64,000 bases of DNA from Thermococcus peptonophilus (GTDB lineage Archaea > Methanobacteriota_B > Thermococci > Thermococcales > Thermococcaceae), in contig NZ_CP014750.1 in assembly GCF_001592435.1 (NCBI RefSeq), positions 558,001 to 622,000 of the forward strand. The letters run 5' to 3'. Shown piece after piece: positions 1-9,070 of the stretch (positions within the stretch are counted from its first letter, which is position 1; every line of letters begins with the position of its first letter). Made by a program: the position numbers and the translations under genes. The notes beneath the pieces were generated by a model. It had not been told where the DNA came from. It made no database searches and was given only the letters and a program-made list of their open reading frames with translations.

Positions 1-1
1 A

Positions 2-583
2 GGCGTCATCGGCCTTCAGGGCGACGTCGAAGAGCACATCTGGGCGGCAAAGAAGGCCCTTGAGAACCTCGGCGTTTCTGGAGAGGTTATCTGGCTAAAG
101 AAGCCGGAGCAGCTTGAGAACATCTCGGCTATTATAATTCCAGGTGGCGAGAGCACTACAATCTCAAGGCTTATGGTGAAGAATGGCCTTTTCGAGCAGG
201 TTAAGAAGCTCGGCGAGGAAGGGCTTCCCATCATAGGCACCTGTGCAGGGCTAATAATGCTCTCCAAGGAGGTCATCGGCGCTACCCCAGAGCAGAAGTT
301 CCTCAAGCTCCTCGACGTGAAGGTCAACAGGAACGCCTACGGCAGGCAGGTTGACAGCTTCGAGGCACCGATAAAGCTCGCATTCAGCGACGAGCCGTTC
401 CCGGGTGTCTTCATCCGCGCTCCCAGGATAGTAGAGCTCCTCAGCGAGAGGGTGAAACCGATAGCCTGGCTCGGGGACAGGGTGGTCGGAGTTGAGCAGG
501 ACAATATCATCGGCCTCGAGTTCCATCCAGAGCTGACCGACGATACGAGAGTTCACGAGTACTTCCTGAGGAAGGTACTTTGA
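2..583 (+). CDS. pdxT: Pyridoxal 5'-phosphate synthase glutaminase subunit PdxT (5' end outside window)
   Basis: PdxT removes ammonia from glutamine and passes it to PdxS, which builds pyridoxal phosphate. The reading frame is open from base 2 and begins GVIGLQGDVEEH, the usual PdxT amino end, so only a few residues lie outside the window. The class I glutaminase triad is visible: nucleophile Cys in GTCAGL (codon at 242), and His-Glu in FHPEL near the end. The conserved GGESTT loop is at about 150. PdxS is expected just upstream but is not in view. The gene is intact where seen. Confidence 0.95.
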   Translation, partial: GVIGLQGDVEEHIWAAKKALENLGVSGEVIWLKKPEQLENISAIIIPGGESTTISRLMVKNGLFEQVKKLGEEGLPIIGTCAGLIMLSKEVIGATPEQKFLKLLDVKVNRNAYGRQVDSFEAPIKLAFSDEPFPGVFIRAPRIVELLSERVKPIAWLGDRVVGVEQDNIIGLEFHPELTDDTRVHEYFLRKVL

Positions 584-623
584 TTAACAAGCTTTTTTAA
601 ATTTTCACCAAAAAACTTTTTAG

Positions 624-646
624 TTTTGACTTTTTCTTGCCAAACA
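624..646 (+). promoter_or_regulatory. Weak candidate purine operator before fdhA
   Basis: TTTTGAC-N9-CCAAACA matches 10 of 14 positions of the inverted repeat TTTTTAC-N9-GTAAAAA found before the pur genes. It sits just downstream of the TATA-like CTTTTTTAAA (592-601) and upstream of the GGTGAT ribosome site (647-652). The site is weak on its own; its placement matches the stronger sites. Confidence 0.4.
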
Positions 647-655
647 GGTGATAGC

Positions 656-2668
656 GTGAAGAGGGTTGTCTGTCCTTACTGCGGCTTTGGCTGCAACCTT
701 CTCATTGATCCAGCTACACTAAAAGTAAAGCCATACAAAGGCGAGCCTAACAGGGGTAAACTCTGTCCTAAAGGCCTACACGCAACGGAGATTGTGAAGT
801 CAGGAGAGAGACTCAAAAGACCCCTCAAGAGGGTTGGTTCTTCGATGGTTCCAATTTCTTGGGGAGTTGCCATCGGTGAGATAGCAAATAGACTTTTAGA
901 GATAAGGGAGCTCTACGGCCCCGATGCAGTTGCCTTTCTGGCGTCTTCCAAAGTCTCCAACGAGGAGAACTACCTGCTCCAGAAGATAGCGCGCCTCTTC
1001 GGTACGAACAACATCGACAACTGTGCAAGGCTGTGCCACGAGGGTTCTGTCCACGCCCTAAAGCTGGCAGTTGGCACTGGTACTCAGACAAACCCCTACG
1101 AAGACATACCGAAGTTCAAATCCGTCCTGATCTGGGGATACAACCCTGCCGAGACTCATCCCGTCGTCATGGACTACATAGTACGAGCAAAGAGGAACGG
1201 TGCGAAGATAATAGCCGTTGACGTGAGGGAAACGAGGACAATGGCATTCGCGGATTACAAGCTCGTGATAAGGCCTGGGACGGACATCGTATTAGCCAAC
1301 GCTCTGGCCCACATCATAATCGAGGAGGAGCTCTACAACGGGGACTTCATCCGGAGCAGGACAGCTGGCTTCTCAGAGGTGAGGATGGCTGTCAAAAAGT
1401 ACACGCCCGAATACGCCGAGAGGGTAACCGGAGTTCCTGCCGAAATAATCAGGGAAGTTGCAGGGGAGTTCGCCCTCGCTGGAAGTGGGGCGGTTATGTG
1501 GGGGATGGGCCTGACGCAACATGTTTCTGGTGTAGAAAACATATTAGCGGTCATAAACCTTGCACTCCTCCTCGGATACATCGGCGAGAGGGGTGGCCTC
1601 TACCCGATGCGCGGCCAGAACAACGTACAGGGAGCCGCTTATATGGGCGCCCTGAGCGAGTTCTTACCCGGCTACGTTCCCCTCACCGACGAGAAGTTCA
1701 GGAGGAGAGTTGCAAGGCTCTGGGGCGTTGGCGACCTCCCGACGGAGAGGGGGTTATACCTTACCGAGCTGTGGGAAGCGATAGAAAAGGGGGACATAAC
1801 AGCTCTCTACATCGTCGGAGAAAATCCTGCCGTAAGCGAGGCGGATTTCATGATGGTTAGAAACGCCCTAAAGAAGCTCGACCTCCTCGTCGTCCAGGAC
1901 ATCTTCCCCACGAAGACGGCTCGCTATGCCCACTACCTCCTGCCGGCTTCGGCATTTTGCGAGAAGAGCGGGAGCTACATGAACAGCGAACGGAGAATAC
2001 AGTGGAGCGAAAAGGCCTGCGAACCTGCCTATGATTCAAAGCCCGACTGGGAGATACTGACGATGCTGGGAAGGGCTCTCGGTTTACCTGGCTTCAACTA
2101 CACTTCCGTTGAAGAGATTACCTCCGAGTACTTCAGGCTCTTCCCTGAGCTTGAGGAAAAAAGCGTTGAGGAACTGAAGAACTCGGACGGAATCTTCCTG
2201 CCGAAGAAGAGGCTCCATACCTGGGAGTTCGCAACGCCTGATGGGAAGGCCCGCTTCATAGCAGTTGAGTGGATACCTCCCTGGGAGGACCCAGACGAGG
2301 AGTACCCCTTTGTCCTCACGACGGTTAGACTCATAGGTCACTACAACACAGGGGAGATGACACTGAGGAGTCCATCCCTCGTTAGACTGATGGGTGAGCC
2401 AAAAGCACTGATAAGTCGTGAAGATGCTGAGAGACTCGGGATACGGAATGGGGACTGGATGGAAGTAAAAACGAGGCGCGGGAAGATAAGGATGAGAGCA
2501 GAGATTGGAAATGTGCCCGGGAAACTCGTCGTTGTCCCATTTCACTTCAAGGCAAACAGGCTGACAAGTCCTGCTCTCAACAAGGCGGGAACGCCGGAGT
2601 TCAAGTTCGCAGCGGCGAGGGTTAAGAAGATCAGAAACGAAAAGCCCACTCCGAATACTCCCCGGTGA
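656..2668 (+). CDS. fdhA: Formate dehydrogenase alpha subunit (molybdo/tungstopterin oxidoreductase)
   Basis: This is a 670-residue protein of the formate dehydrogenase H family, which oxidises formate to CO2 using a bis-pterin Mo/W site and one 4Fe-4S cluster. Cys6, Cys9, Cys13 and Cys37 form the cluster motif (CPYCGFGC). The metal-ligand position usually held by selenocysteine is Cys127 in RLCHEGSV. The C-terminal pterin-binding domain (GHYNTGEMT) is present. I chose GTG 656 because GGTGAT precedes it by 3 bases; a TTG at 626 is in frame but lacks a ribosome site. No beta subunit, hydrogenase or transporter gene adjoins, unlike the usual Thermococcus fdh-hydrogenase clusters. It lies between pdxT and the pur genes, where PurT and PurP use formate. 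Its 3' end overlaps convergent purF by 38 bases. The electron partner is unknown. Confidence 0.88.
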   Translation: MKRVVCPYCGFGCNLLIDPATLKVKPYKGEPNRGKLCPKGLHATEIVKSGERLKRPLKRVGSSMVPISWGVAIGEIANRLLEIRELYGPDAVAFLASSKVSNEENYLLQKIARLFGTNNIDNCARLCHEGSVHALKLAVGTGTQTNPYEDIPKFKSVLIWGYNPAETHPVVMDYIVRAKRNGAKIIAVDVRETRTMAFADYKLVIRPGTDIVLANALAHIIIEEELYNGDFIRSRTAGFSEVRMAVKKYTPEYAERVTGVPAEIIREVAGEFALAGSGAVMWGMGLTQHVSGVENILAVINLALLLGYIGERGGLYPMRGQNNVQGAAYMGALSEFLPGYVPLTDEKFRRRVARLWGVGDLPTERGLYLTELWEAIEKGDITALYIVGENPAVSEADFMMVRNALKKLDLLVVQDIFPTKTARYAHYLLPASAFCEKSGSYMNSERRIQWSEKACEPAYDSKPDWEILTMLGRALGLPGFNYTSVEEITSEYFRLFPELEEKSVEELKNSDGIFLPKKRLHTWEFATPDGKARFIAVEWIPPWEDPDEEYPFVLTTVRLIGHYNTGEMTLRSPSLVRLMGEPKALISREDAERLGIRNGDWMEVKTRRGKIRMRAEIGNVPGKLVVVPFHFKANRLTSPALNKAGTPEFKFAAARVKKIRNEKPTPNTPR

Positions 2669-3980
2669 AACACGCCAGGCAGAGGTCTTTCTTGCCAACT
2701 GCCCTTATGAGGCCCTCGACGCTTAAATATGCCAGGCTATCGGCACCTATCGCTTCCCTCACCTTTTCAACGCTCCCGAAGGCCGCTATCAGCTCGTGCC
2801 TCGTCGGGATGTCTATTCCCATGTAGCAGGGGTGCCTTATAGGCGGCGACGCTATTCTCACGTGCACTTCCTTCGCTCCCGCTTTCCTCAGAAGGGAGAC
2901 TATCCTCCTCATGGTCGTCCCTCTGACTATGGAATCATCCACGAGAACGACTCTCTTCCCTTTGATGATCTCCCTCACGGGTGAGAGCTTGAGCTTTACC
3001 TTAAGCTCCCTGTAGAACTGGCCGGGAGTTATGAATGTCCTCCCGATGTAGCGGTTCTTTATCAGCCCCTCCGAGTAGGGGATTCCGCTTTCCATCGAAA
3101 AGCCCAGCGCGGCCGCTCTTCCCGAGTCTGGGACTGCTATCACAACGTCAGCATCGGCGGGGCTTTCCCCCGCCAACTCCATTCCCATCCTTACCCTCGC
3201 CTGGTAAACGTTCACGCCGTCTATGGTGCTGTCTGGCCGGGCGAAGTATATGTACTCGAAAACGCAGTGGTGATGTCTCTCCCCTGCCAGGATCCTGTTC
3301 TCAACACCCTCTTCAGAGAGGAGAAAGACCTCACCTGGCTGAACGTTCCTAATTTTCCCGCCCTCTGTTTCATCAACGAAGAGCCTTAGGGCGGAGTCCT
3401 CGCTCGCGAAGTAGTGGCCGTCCCAAGTTCCATAGCTCAGCGGCCTGAACCCTACTGGGTCTCTCGCGACGAGGATTTTACCGTCAAAGAGAAGAGCAAC
3501 CGAATAGGCTCCCTTAACTTCATTAAAGACTCCCCTCATAGCCTCAAACTCGTCGCCAGTCTCCTCCAGATGCCAGAGAAACGAAATCCCCAGAAGCTCG
3601 GAATCTACGGAGTGGTAAAACTTAACTCCCTTATTCTCATACTTCTTTCTCAGAGGGAGAAAGTTTGTGAGGGTGCCGTTGTGGGCGACGGCTATCCTTT
3701 TCCCACAGCACTCCGTTTCAAGCGGTTGGGTCTCTGTGAGGGAGCCGGAGGTAGAGTATCTGACGTGTCCAATCGCGAGACTGGAGCGGAGGGATGAGAG
3801 GGTCTTCCCATTGAAGACGTCCTGCACTAGGCCCAAACCCGATACCGTCCTTATCCTGTGCTTCCAGACACTTATTCCAGCGCTCTCCTGGCCGCGGTGC
3901 TGGAGGGCTATTAAGGCATAGTAGGCCTTTCTCGGTGCGTTCTCCGAGAGCGCTGCAAAGACACCGCACTTCTCGCGCAT
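2631..3980 (-). CDS. purF: Amidophosphoribosyltransferase PurF
   Basis: PurF makes phosphoribosylamine from PRPP and glutamine, the first committed purine step. The 449-residue protein starts MREKCGVFA, so Cys5 becomes the N-terminal nucleophile after removal of a four-residue propeptide. The PRPP loop [13 protein letters not shown] is present. Four cysteines at the positions of the Bacillus 4Fe-4S ligands are visible ([15 protein letters not shown], and both in LCLACF), so an iron-sulfur form is expected. I chose ATG 3980, preceded by GGTGAGAGTA, over upstream starts that add no conserved sequence. It is divergent from purC and convergent with fdhA. Confidence 0.96.
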   Translation of the reverse strand: MREKCGVFAALSENAPRKAYYALIALQHRGQESAGISVWKHRIRTVSGLGLVQDVFNGKTLSSLRSSLAIGHVRYSTSGSLTETQPLETECCGKRIAVAHNGTLTNFLPLRKKYENKGVKFYHSVDSELLGISFLWHLEETGDEFEAMRGVFNEVKGAYSVALLFDGKILVARDPVGFRPLSYGTWDGHYFASEDSALRLFVDETEGGKIRNVQPGEVFLLSEEGVENRILAGERHHHCVFEYIYFARPDSTIDGVNVYQARVRMGMELAGESPADADVVIAVPDSGRAAALGFSMESGIPYSEGLIKNRYIGRTFITPGQFYRELKVKLKLSPVREIIKGKRVVLVDDSIVRGTTMRRIVSLLRKAGAKEVHVRIASPPIRHPCYMGIDIPTRHELIAAFGSVEKVREAIGADSLAYLSVEGLIRAVGKKDLCLACFTGEYSEWAFRF

Positions 3981-4040
3981 TACTCTCACCGGGTGCCTTT
4001 TTGATTTAAATATGCTAATTTGGCACATAATCACACCAAA

Positions 4041-4063
4041 TTTTTGCAGATTAATGTTTAAAA
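4041..4063 (-). promoter_or_regulatory. Candidate purine operator, purF side
   Basis: TTTTTGC-N9-TTTAAAA (read on the plus strand) matches 11 of 14 positions of TTTTTAC-N9-GTAAAAA. It lies upstream of the purF TATA-like ATATTTAAATC (reverse strand, about 4004-4014) in the purF-purC divergent region. Confidence 0.45.
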
Positions 4064-4075
4064 ACTTTGCCCATG

Positions 4076-4098
4076 TTTTGACAATTTAATGGCAAGAA
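4076..4098 (+). promoter_or_regulatory. Candidate purine operator upstream of purC TATA box
   Basis: TTTTGAC-N9-GCAAGAA matches 11 of 14 positions of the shared inverted repeat. It ends 3 bases before the purC TATA element CTTAAAAAG (4102-4110). Confidence 0.55.
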
Positions 4099-4117
4099 AT
4101 TCTTAAAAAGACCAAAC

Positions 4118-4140
4118 TTTTTACATAAAAATGGTGATTT
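4118..4140 (+). promoter_or_regulatory. Candidate purine operator half-site over the purC start region
   Basis: A perfect left half TTTTTAC (4118-4124) follows the TATA box, while the right half is poor (10 of 14 overall). It would cover the transcription start and the ribosome site, a position suited to repression. Confidence 0.4.
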
Positions 4141-4142
4141 TC

Positions 4143-4844
4143 GTGGATGTTTATGAAGGCAAGGCCAAGAAGGTAATCCCTCTTGATGACGGAAAGGCTA
4201 TTCTCGAGTTTAAGGACGACGCCACAGCCTTCAACGGGGAGAAGAAGGGCCGGTTCAGAGGAAAGGGCTGGCTCAACGCCCAGATAAGTGCCCACCTCTT
4301 CAGAGTTCTTGAGGAGAATGGCATAAAGACCCACTTCATCGGTGTAGCAGGAGACAATAGGCTGATAGTCGAGAGGCTGAAGATGTACCCCCTTGAGGTG
4401 GTTGTCAGGAACGTCGTTGCTGGAAGTTTGAAGAAGCGCCTTCCGCTGACTGAAGGCACTGAGCTCCCGGAGCCCATAGTCGAGCTCTACTACAAGGACG
4501 ACTCCCTCGGGGACCCGATGATAAACCAGTACCACGCGAAAGTCCTAGGAATAAGTGAGATCGAGCTTAAGGAGATGGAGAGCATTGCGCTCAGGGTAAA
4601 CGAAATCCTCAGGAAGTACTTCAAGGAGAAGGGTATAATCCTCGTGGACTTCAAACTTGAGTTCGGGAAGAACTCGAGGGGCGAGATAGTCCTCGGAGAC
4701 GAGATAAGCCCCGACACCTGCCGCTTCTGGGACGCTGAAACTAAGGAGAGTCTCGACAAGGATGTCTTCCGCTTTGACAGGGGCGACCTCCTCTCGGCCT
4801 ACGAGAGGCTCTACGAGAGGATCACCGGCGATTCCCGCTCGTAG
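4143..4844 (+). CDS. purC: SAICAR synthetase PurC
   Basis: PurC joins aspartate to CAIR, purine step 7. The 233-residue protein has the family's opening VYEGKAKKV, the substrate loop VVRNVVAGSLKKR and LVDFKLEFG near the end, and its length is normal. I prefer GTG 4143 because GGTGAT (4133-4138) precedes it by 4 bases and homologues begin at VYEGK. ATG 4131 is in frame and would add MVIF. It has its own promoter with candidate operators on both sides of the TATA box. The 3' end overlaps a small convergent gene by 34 bases. Confidence 0.95.
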   Translation: MDVYEGKAKKVIPLDDGKAILEFKDDATAFNGEKKGRFRGKGWLNAQISAHLFRVLEENGIKTHFIGVAGDNRLIVERLKMYPLEVVVRNVVAGSLKKRLPLTEGTELPEPIVELYYKDDSLGDPMINQYHAKVLGISEIELKEMESIALRVNEILRKYFKEKGIILVDFKLEFGKNSRGEIVLGDEISPDTCRFWDAETKESLDKDVFRFDRGDLLSAYERLYERITGDSRS

Positions 4845-4984
4845 GTAATCATGACGGTGTAGCACCCTTTCTCGTCCTCTTTTATCTCTATACCCTTAAG
4901 ATCAGTGCCGTACTCCTCAACGACCTCCCTCACTACATCTGGAAGCTCCTCAAGGAAGGCCTTTCTCCTGACCGTCAGCTCCAT
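4811..4984 (-). CDS. Small hypothetical protein, 57 residues
   Basis: This short frame encodes a charged soluble peptide starting MELTVRRKAFLEELPDVV and ending in a predicted beta-rich tail (CYTVMITYERES). A strong ribosome site GGTGGT sits 3 bases before the ATG, as for its neighbours, and codon choice resembles real genes (GAG, AAG, ATA). It lies between purM and purC, reads away from purM on the same strand, and overlaps the purC 3' end by 34 bases. I do not recognise the family. The upstream purM gene is on the same strand only 30 bases away, so the two may be cotranscribed. Confidence 0.7.
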   Translation of the reverse strand: MELTVRRKAFLEELPDVVREVVEEYGTDLKGIEIKEDEKGCYTVMITYERESPVILS

Positions 4985-5014
4985 GAGACCACCGAAGAAA
5001 GAGGGAAGGGAAGG

Positions 5015-6019
5015 TTAAAGCTTTATCCCATAGTTCTCGACCCTTATCCCGGGCTCTTCCACAACCTTGCCCAGCTCGAAGCTCTCAAAGTGCCTGTTTA
5101 GGAGCTGGATAGTATCTTCCTTCTCCTCCTGAGGGACAACCACAACGAAACCGACGCCCATGTTGAAAACGCGGAACATCTCTTCGAGCGGAACGCCGTT
5201 CTCGTGGATGAGCCTGAAAATTCCCTCAACAGGCGGCATCTCGAGGGAGAAACCGTAGGAAGTGAGTCTTTTCAGGTTGAGCAAACCGCCGCCGGTTATG
5301 TGGGCCAAGCCGTGCACCTCGATGTTCTCGATCAGCTCAGGGACGGCATTGACGTAAATCCTCGTGGGTTCGAGGAGCCACTCCCAGAGCTTTCTCCCCT
5401 CGTATTCATAGTCCAGCCCGTACTTCGGGATAAGGAGCTTTCTCGCGAGGGTCAGACCGTTGGAGTGTATTCCGGAGCTCGCTATACCAATCACGGCATC
5501 GCCTGGCCTTATCTTTTCCCCCGTGATAACCTTCCCCTTCTCGACGATGCCGATAGCCGTTCCCGCTAAATCAAAGCCGTTTATGAGGTCTGGCATCACA
5601 GCGGTCTCGCCGCCCACTATGGCTATTCCAGCCTGCCTCGCCCCCTCGTAGAGGCCCTTCGCTATTTCCTCAAACACACTCTCTTCAGGCTCTCTCACGG
5701 CGAGGTAGTCCACGAGGGCCACAGGCTCCGCTCCCACGCAGAGCAGGTCGTTCACGTTCATCGCGATCATGTCTATCCCAATCGTATCGAACTTTCCGAG
5801 AGCTTCGGCGACGAGAACCTTCGTCCCTACTCCGTCTGTTGTCATGGCAAGGTAGAAATCCTTGAAGTCCATTAAGGCCGCGTAGTGGCCGAGGTCCTCG
5901 GCCGGCTCTCCGATCTTGCCCCTTCTGAATTCGAAAGTCCCCTTGGCGAGCGAGATTATGCCCTTCAGGGCCCTCGAAGTTTTCTCATTATCAACTCCAG
6001 CCTGGGCGTAGGTCAGCAC
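5015..6019 (-). CDS. purM: AIR synthetase PurM (phosphoribosylformylglycinamidine cyclo-ligase)
   Basis: PurM closes the imidazole ring, purine step 5. The 334-residue protein begins [10 protein letters not shown], the usual family start, and contains the signature TDGVGTK, the GVGAE-type loop [11 protein letters not shown] and GGGLLNL. GTG 6019 is favoured because GGTGAT lies 4 bases before it; ATG 6025 overlaps that ribosome site. It is divergent from purT, and one candidate operator (6059-6081) lies between the two promoters. Its own TATA element reads CTTTTTAAGC on the reverse strand near 6050-6059. Confidence 0.95.
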   Translation of the reverse strand: MLTYAQAGVDNEKTSRALKGIISLAKGTFEFRRGKIGEPAEDLGHYAALMDFKDFYLAMTTDGVGTKVLVAEALGKFDTIGIDMIAMNVNDLLCVGAEPVALVDYLAVREPEESVFEEIAKGLYEGARQAGIAIVGGETAVMPDLINGFDLAGTAIGIVEKGKVITGEKIRPGDAVIGIASSGIHSNGLTLARKLLIPKYGLDYEYEGRKLWEWLLEPTRIYVNAVPELIENIEVHGLAHITGGGLLNLKRLTSYGFSLEMPPVEGIFRLIHENGVPLEEMFRVFNMGVGFVVVVPQEEKEDTIQLLNRHFESFELGKVVEEPGIRVENYGIKL

Positions 6020-6058
6020 GAACATCACCGGGGAGAGTTATAGGGGATTGCTTAAAAA

Positions 6059-6081
6059 GTTTGTCATTTTTATGGCTAAAA
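6059..6081 (+). promoter_or_regulatory. Candidate purine operator shared by purM and purT
   Basis: GTTTGTC-N9-GCTAAAA matches 9 of 14 positions of the shared repeat. It fills the gap between the purM TATA box (about 6050-6059, reverse) and the purT TATA box ACTTAAATATT (6084-6094). Confidence 0.4.
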
Positions 6082-6099
6082 AGACTTAAATATTCCAAG

Positions 6100-6122
6100 T
6101 TTTTAACATTTAAACGTCAAAA
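6100..6122 (+). promoter_or_regulatory. Candidate purine operator downstream of purT TATA box
   Basis: TTTTTAA-N9-GTCAAAA matches 12 of 14 positions. It lies between the purT TATA box and the GGTGAT ribosome site, over the expected transcription start. Confidence 0.6.
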
Positions 6123-6138
6123 CAAGAAGGTGATGCTT

Positions 6139-7428
6139 ATGATAAAGCCCCGTGATGAACTCGGGACGGCCACTACTGATTCCGCTCAGAAGATAATCCT
6201 CCTTGGGAGCGGAGAGCTCGGGAAGGAGATAGCGATCGAGGCTCAGAGGCTGGGAGTTGAGGTCATCGCCGTTGACCGCTACGCCAACTCTCCAGCTATG
6301 CAGGTTGCCCACCGCTCCTACGTTGGCGACATGAGGAACGCTGACTTTCTGTTTTCGGTCATCGAGCGAGAGAAGCCCGACGCGATAATCCCAGAAATAG
6401 AGGCGATAAATCTCGACGCCCTCTTCGAGCTTGAGAAGGACGGCTACTTCGTCGTCCCGAACGCCAAAGCAACGTGGATAGCGATGCACCGCGAGAGGAC
6501 GAGGGAGACCCTGGCCAAGGAAGCGAAGGTTCCGACTTCCAGATACACTTATGCTTCAACTCTCGACGAGCTCTACGACGCCTGTGAAAAGATAGGCTAT
6601 CCGTGCCACACCAAGGCCATAATGAGCTCCTCCGGAAAGGGCTCCTACTTCGTCAGAGGTTCCGAAGACATCCCAAAGGCCTGGGAAGAGGCCAAAAGGA
6701 AGGCCAGGGGAAGCGCCGAGAAGCTGATCGTTGAGGAGCACATAGACTTCGACGTCGAGATTACCGAGCTGGCGGTGAGACACTACGACGAGAACGGCGA
6801 GATAGTTACCACCTTCCCGAAGCCCGTCGGCCACTATCAGATCGACGGCGACTATCACTCGAGCTGGCAGCCAGCAGAGATAAGCGAAAAAGCCGAGAGG
6901 GAAGTTTACAGAATAGCCAAGCGTATAACCGATGTACTCGGTGGACTGGGCCTCTTCGGCATTGAGATGTTCGTTAAAGGCGATAAGGTTTGGGCCAACG
7001 AGGTCTCGCCGAGGCCCCACGATACCGGTATGGTGACCCTGGCGTCTCACCCAACTGGCTTTTCGGAGTTCGGACTTCACCTTAGGGCGGTTCTCGGGCT
7101 TCCAATACCAGGAGAGTGGGTAGACGGGTACAGGCTATTTCCAATGCTGACGCCAGCGGCAACACACGTCATCAAGGCCAACGTCTCCGGCTATTCACCG
7201 CGCTTCAGGGGACTTGCAAAGGCCCTCGGTGTCCCGAACGCCACCGTGAGGCTCTTCGGCAAGCCGGAGGCTTACCTTGGGAGGAGGCTCGGTGTTGCAA
7301 TAGCATGGGGTGAAGAGGTTGGGGAGGCCAAGAGGAAAGCTGAGATGGTGGCCCACTCGATAGGGCTCAGAACGAGGTCATCCGAGTGGCACTCCCAGGA
7401 CTACGAGAAGAGGAAGCATCTGCTTTGA
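6139..7428 (+). CDS. purT: Formate-dependent GAR transformylase PurT
   Basis: PurT is an ATP-grasp enzyme that forms formyl-GAR from GAR, ATP and free formate, so no folate is needed (purine step 3). The 429-residue protein has the N-terminal nucleotide-fold loop LLGSGELGKE, the ATP-grasp glycine loop MSSSGKGSYF and the metal-binding WANEVSPRPHDTG. ATG 6139 is chosen because GGTGAT lies 4 bases before it; the open frame upstream shows no conservation. It is divergent from purM. A 388-base gap follows before purE. Confidence 0.96.
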   Translation: MIKPRDELGTATTDSAQKIILLGSGELGKEIAIEAQRLGVEVIAVDRYANSPAMQVAHRSYVGDMRNADFLFSVIEREKPDAIIPEIEAINLDALFELEKDGYFVVPNAKATWIAMHRERTRETLAKEAKVPTSRYTYASTLDELYDACEKIGYPCHTKAIMSSSGKGSYFVRGSEDIPKAWEEAKRKARGSAEKLIVEEHIDFDVEITELAVRHYDENGEIVTTFPKPVGHYQIDGDYHSSWQPAEISEKAEREVYRIAKRITDVLGGLGLFGIEMFVKGDKVWANEVSPRPHDTGMVTLASHPTGFSEFGLHLRAVLGLPIPGEWVDGYRLFPMLTPAATHVIKANVSGYSPRFRGLAKALGVPNATVRLFGKPEAYLGRRLGVAIAWGEEVGEAKRKAEMVAHSIGLRTRSSEWHSQDYEKRKHLL

Positions 7429-7816
7429 CCATATTAGAGTACCATTACTTTTGATTTTTTATCATTTATACTCATCTACAAGAACAGAACTAATATTGCA
7501 AAGTTATGGACATATATGGCAAAAATTAAGCTGTGTGAATACATTTTAGAGGCAATTCTGGTCACTAGTAAAATGAGCATGTATGCTGATTAGTCCAATG
7601 GTTTGGATAATATCCGAAAAATTTAAATAGTTCACGGAACAACACCACACGCTGACAAGTTACGTGGGTGCACTATAATCAGCACGGTTGAATAAGAAGG
7701 ATGTAACCAGAATCAAGTTCAAAATAAGATGATAGAACGAGAGAGGAAGATAAAATTGAACATTGGGGGTTCTCCCCGTTCTTAATTCTTCTTTGCACAA
7801 TCAAAAAGTCCAAAAG
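7429..7816. other. AT-rich intergenic block between purT and purE with an orphan TATA box
   Basis: The 388 bases hold no convincing gene in any frame. A good archaeal promoter-like element, CCGAAAAATTTAAATAG, lies at about 7614-7630 with no gene following on the plus strand. The downstream bases contain only short frames. It may drive a small RNA or be the remnant of a lost gene; nothing further can be supported. Confidence 0.4.
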
Positions 7817-8248
7817 TCATCTTCCCATCTTTTCACGGTATTCTTCGAGCTTCTTCCTTAACCCCTCCTCCCTCAGGGAGAGTATTTCAATGGCAAGCAG
7901 GGCCGCATTCTTCCCGTTGTCTATGCCGACGGCTGCAACTGGGACACCGGGCGGCATCTGGGCGATGCTGAGAAGAGCGTCCAATCCGCAGAGCTTTGCT
8001 GAGACAGGAACGCCTATAACAGGCTTTGTTGTGTGAGCCGCTATTACTCCCGGAAGTGCGGCACTCAGGCCAGCTATGGCTATGAAAACATCGTAGTCTC
8101 TCCTTGTCAGCTCCTCAACCCTCTTCGGATTTCTGTGGGCAGATGCGACCTCAACGTCGTAGGGAACGCCAAACTCGTCGAGAACTGTTGTGACTTTCTC
8201 GGCTATTGGAGAATCGCTCTTACTACCCATTACCACCAGAACCTTCAT
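7817..8248 (-). CDS. purE: AIR carboxylase catalytic subunit PurE
   Basis: PurE makes CAIR, purine step 6. The 143-residue protein carries GSKSDSP, the ASAHRNP loop and [14 protein letters not shown], which together form the active site. ATG 8248 follows GGTGATCCC. No purK is in the window, so either the enzyme carboxylates AIR directly with CO2 (class II type) or PurK is elsewhere; sequence alone does not settle this. It appears to be a single-gene unit with a TATA-like element just upstream, divergent from nothing, and followed by a non-coding block. Confidence 0.95.
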   Translation of the reverse strand: MKVLVVMGSKSDSPIAEKVTTVLDEFGVPYDVEVASAHRNPKRVEELTRRDYDVFIAIAGLSAALPGVIAAHTTKPVIGVPVSAKLCGLDALLSIAQMPPGVPVAAVGIDNGKNAALLAIEILSLREEGLRKKLEEYREKMGR

Positions 8249-8255
8249 GGGATCA

Positions 8256-8278
8256 CCATATAATTAAAAATGTCAAAA
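8256..8278 (-). promoter_or_regulatory. Candidate purine operator half-site before purE
   Basis: The reverse strand reads TTTTGACATTTTTAAT just after the purE TATA-like CTTTTAAAT. The left half and spacer resemble the other sites, but the right half (TATATGG) does not match, so this is a half-site at best. Confidence 0.3.
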
Positions 8279-8314
8279 TTTAAAAGATTTTCGAGAAAAA
8301 TTAACACTTTCCCG

Positions 8315-9070
8315 CTAATCGATTCTCCTCAGCTCAATACCCCTCCCTGTAAATGAGTACTCAAAGGATATAACGTCCGAAACTCCTGGAGCTTTAAGTA
8401 CACATAGATAGCGCTTTACCCCCTCAGGGGTAAGCTCGCTCCCCGTTCTCACAACGTACTCAACCCTTCTGTAAAGGGACGAGAACACGCGGTCAGGCTT
8501 TCCAGAAAAGACCCATATGTTGGTGCCCGTAGGATACTCCCTGTAAGCCTTGTGGCGTCTTCTGACCTCAGCAGAGACCTCGAAGTAGCCCAGTGCGTTG
8601 GCTTCCCCGAAAATGCTGGAATACTCCGAGACGTCCATAGCGATTCCCCAGAGCTCCCTGCCTTCGAACATGTTCTCTTTTTTCCACAGCTCCTTGTGAG
8701 CCCTGACGACATCGGCATACTTTCGGGACAGAAGCTCGTAGGAAAGAGAACCGGAGAGGTACCAAACACCGCGCCTCTCTATCCTCGGGCCGTAAAGGCT
8801 CCCAAAGGTATCTATCATCGCCAGGTTGAGCGAGTCGAGGTACTCCTCAACATTAATGTCCCTCTTTTTCATAAGCTCAATGGGAATTGGAAGGGCATGG
8901 CTGATATTGAAGAATCCTATGAGATTGTCCTCCTCAAGTTTGTTTTTCATAAACTCAAAGACCAGCTCACGGCCGAGGGAGCGGGGGTCTTCTTCGTGAA
9001 GCAGTATGTATGAGTGTTCCTTAACCCCACCAAGGGCCTCGTCTAGAGGCTTTATCCCGAGTTTAATCAT
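8315..9070 (-). CDS. Degenerate KaiC/RecA-fold protein, DUF257-like
   Basis: This 251-residue protein begins MIKLGIKPLDEALGG, the classic opening of KaiC/RadA-type ATPases. The P-loop that should follow is replaced by YILLHEEDPRSLGRE, with no GKT/S. ATP hydrolysis is therefore unlikely. Later segments resemble the Thermococcales-only DUF257 group, a tentative match from memory. ATG 9070 is chosen because GGTGGTGAGA precedes it. It overlaps the 3' end of a second protein of similar type by 8 bases, so the two form an operon. The pair sits inside the purine island but has no obvious purine role. Confidence 0.6.
   Translation of the reverse strand: MIKLGIKPLDEALGGVKEHSYILLHEEDPRSLGRELVFEFMKNKLEEDNLIGFFNISHALPIPIELMKKRDINVEEYLDSLNLAMIDTFGSLYGPRIERRGVWYLSGSLSYELLSRKYADVVRAHKELWKKENMFEGRELWGIAMDVSEYSSIFGEANALGYFEVSAEVRRRHKAYREYPTGTNIWVFSGKPDRVFSSLYRRVEYVVRTGSELTPEGVKRYLCVLKAPGVSDVISFEYSFTGRGIELRRID

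Noticed and set aside
2084-2698. Long open frame on the reverse strand inside fdhA (about 204 residues)
   Set aside because: It lies opposite a clear formate dehydrogenase domain and has the composition of an antisense shadow. No ribosome site precedes it.
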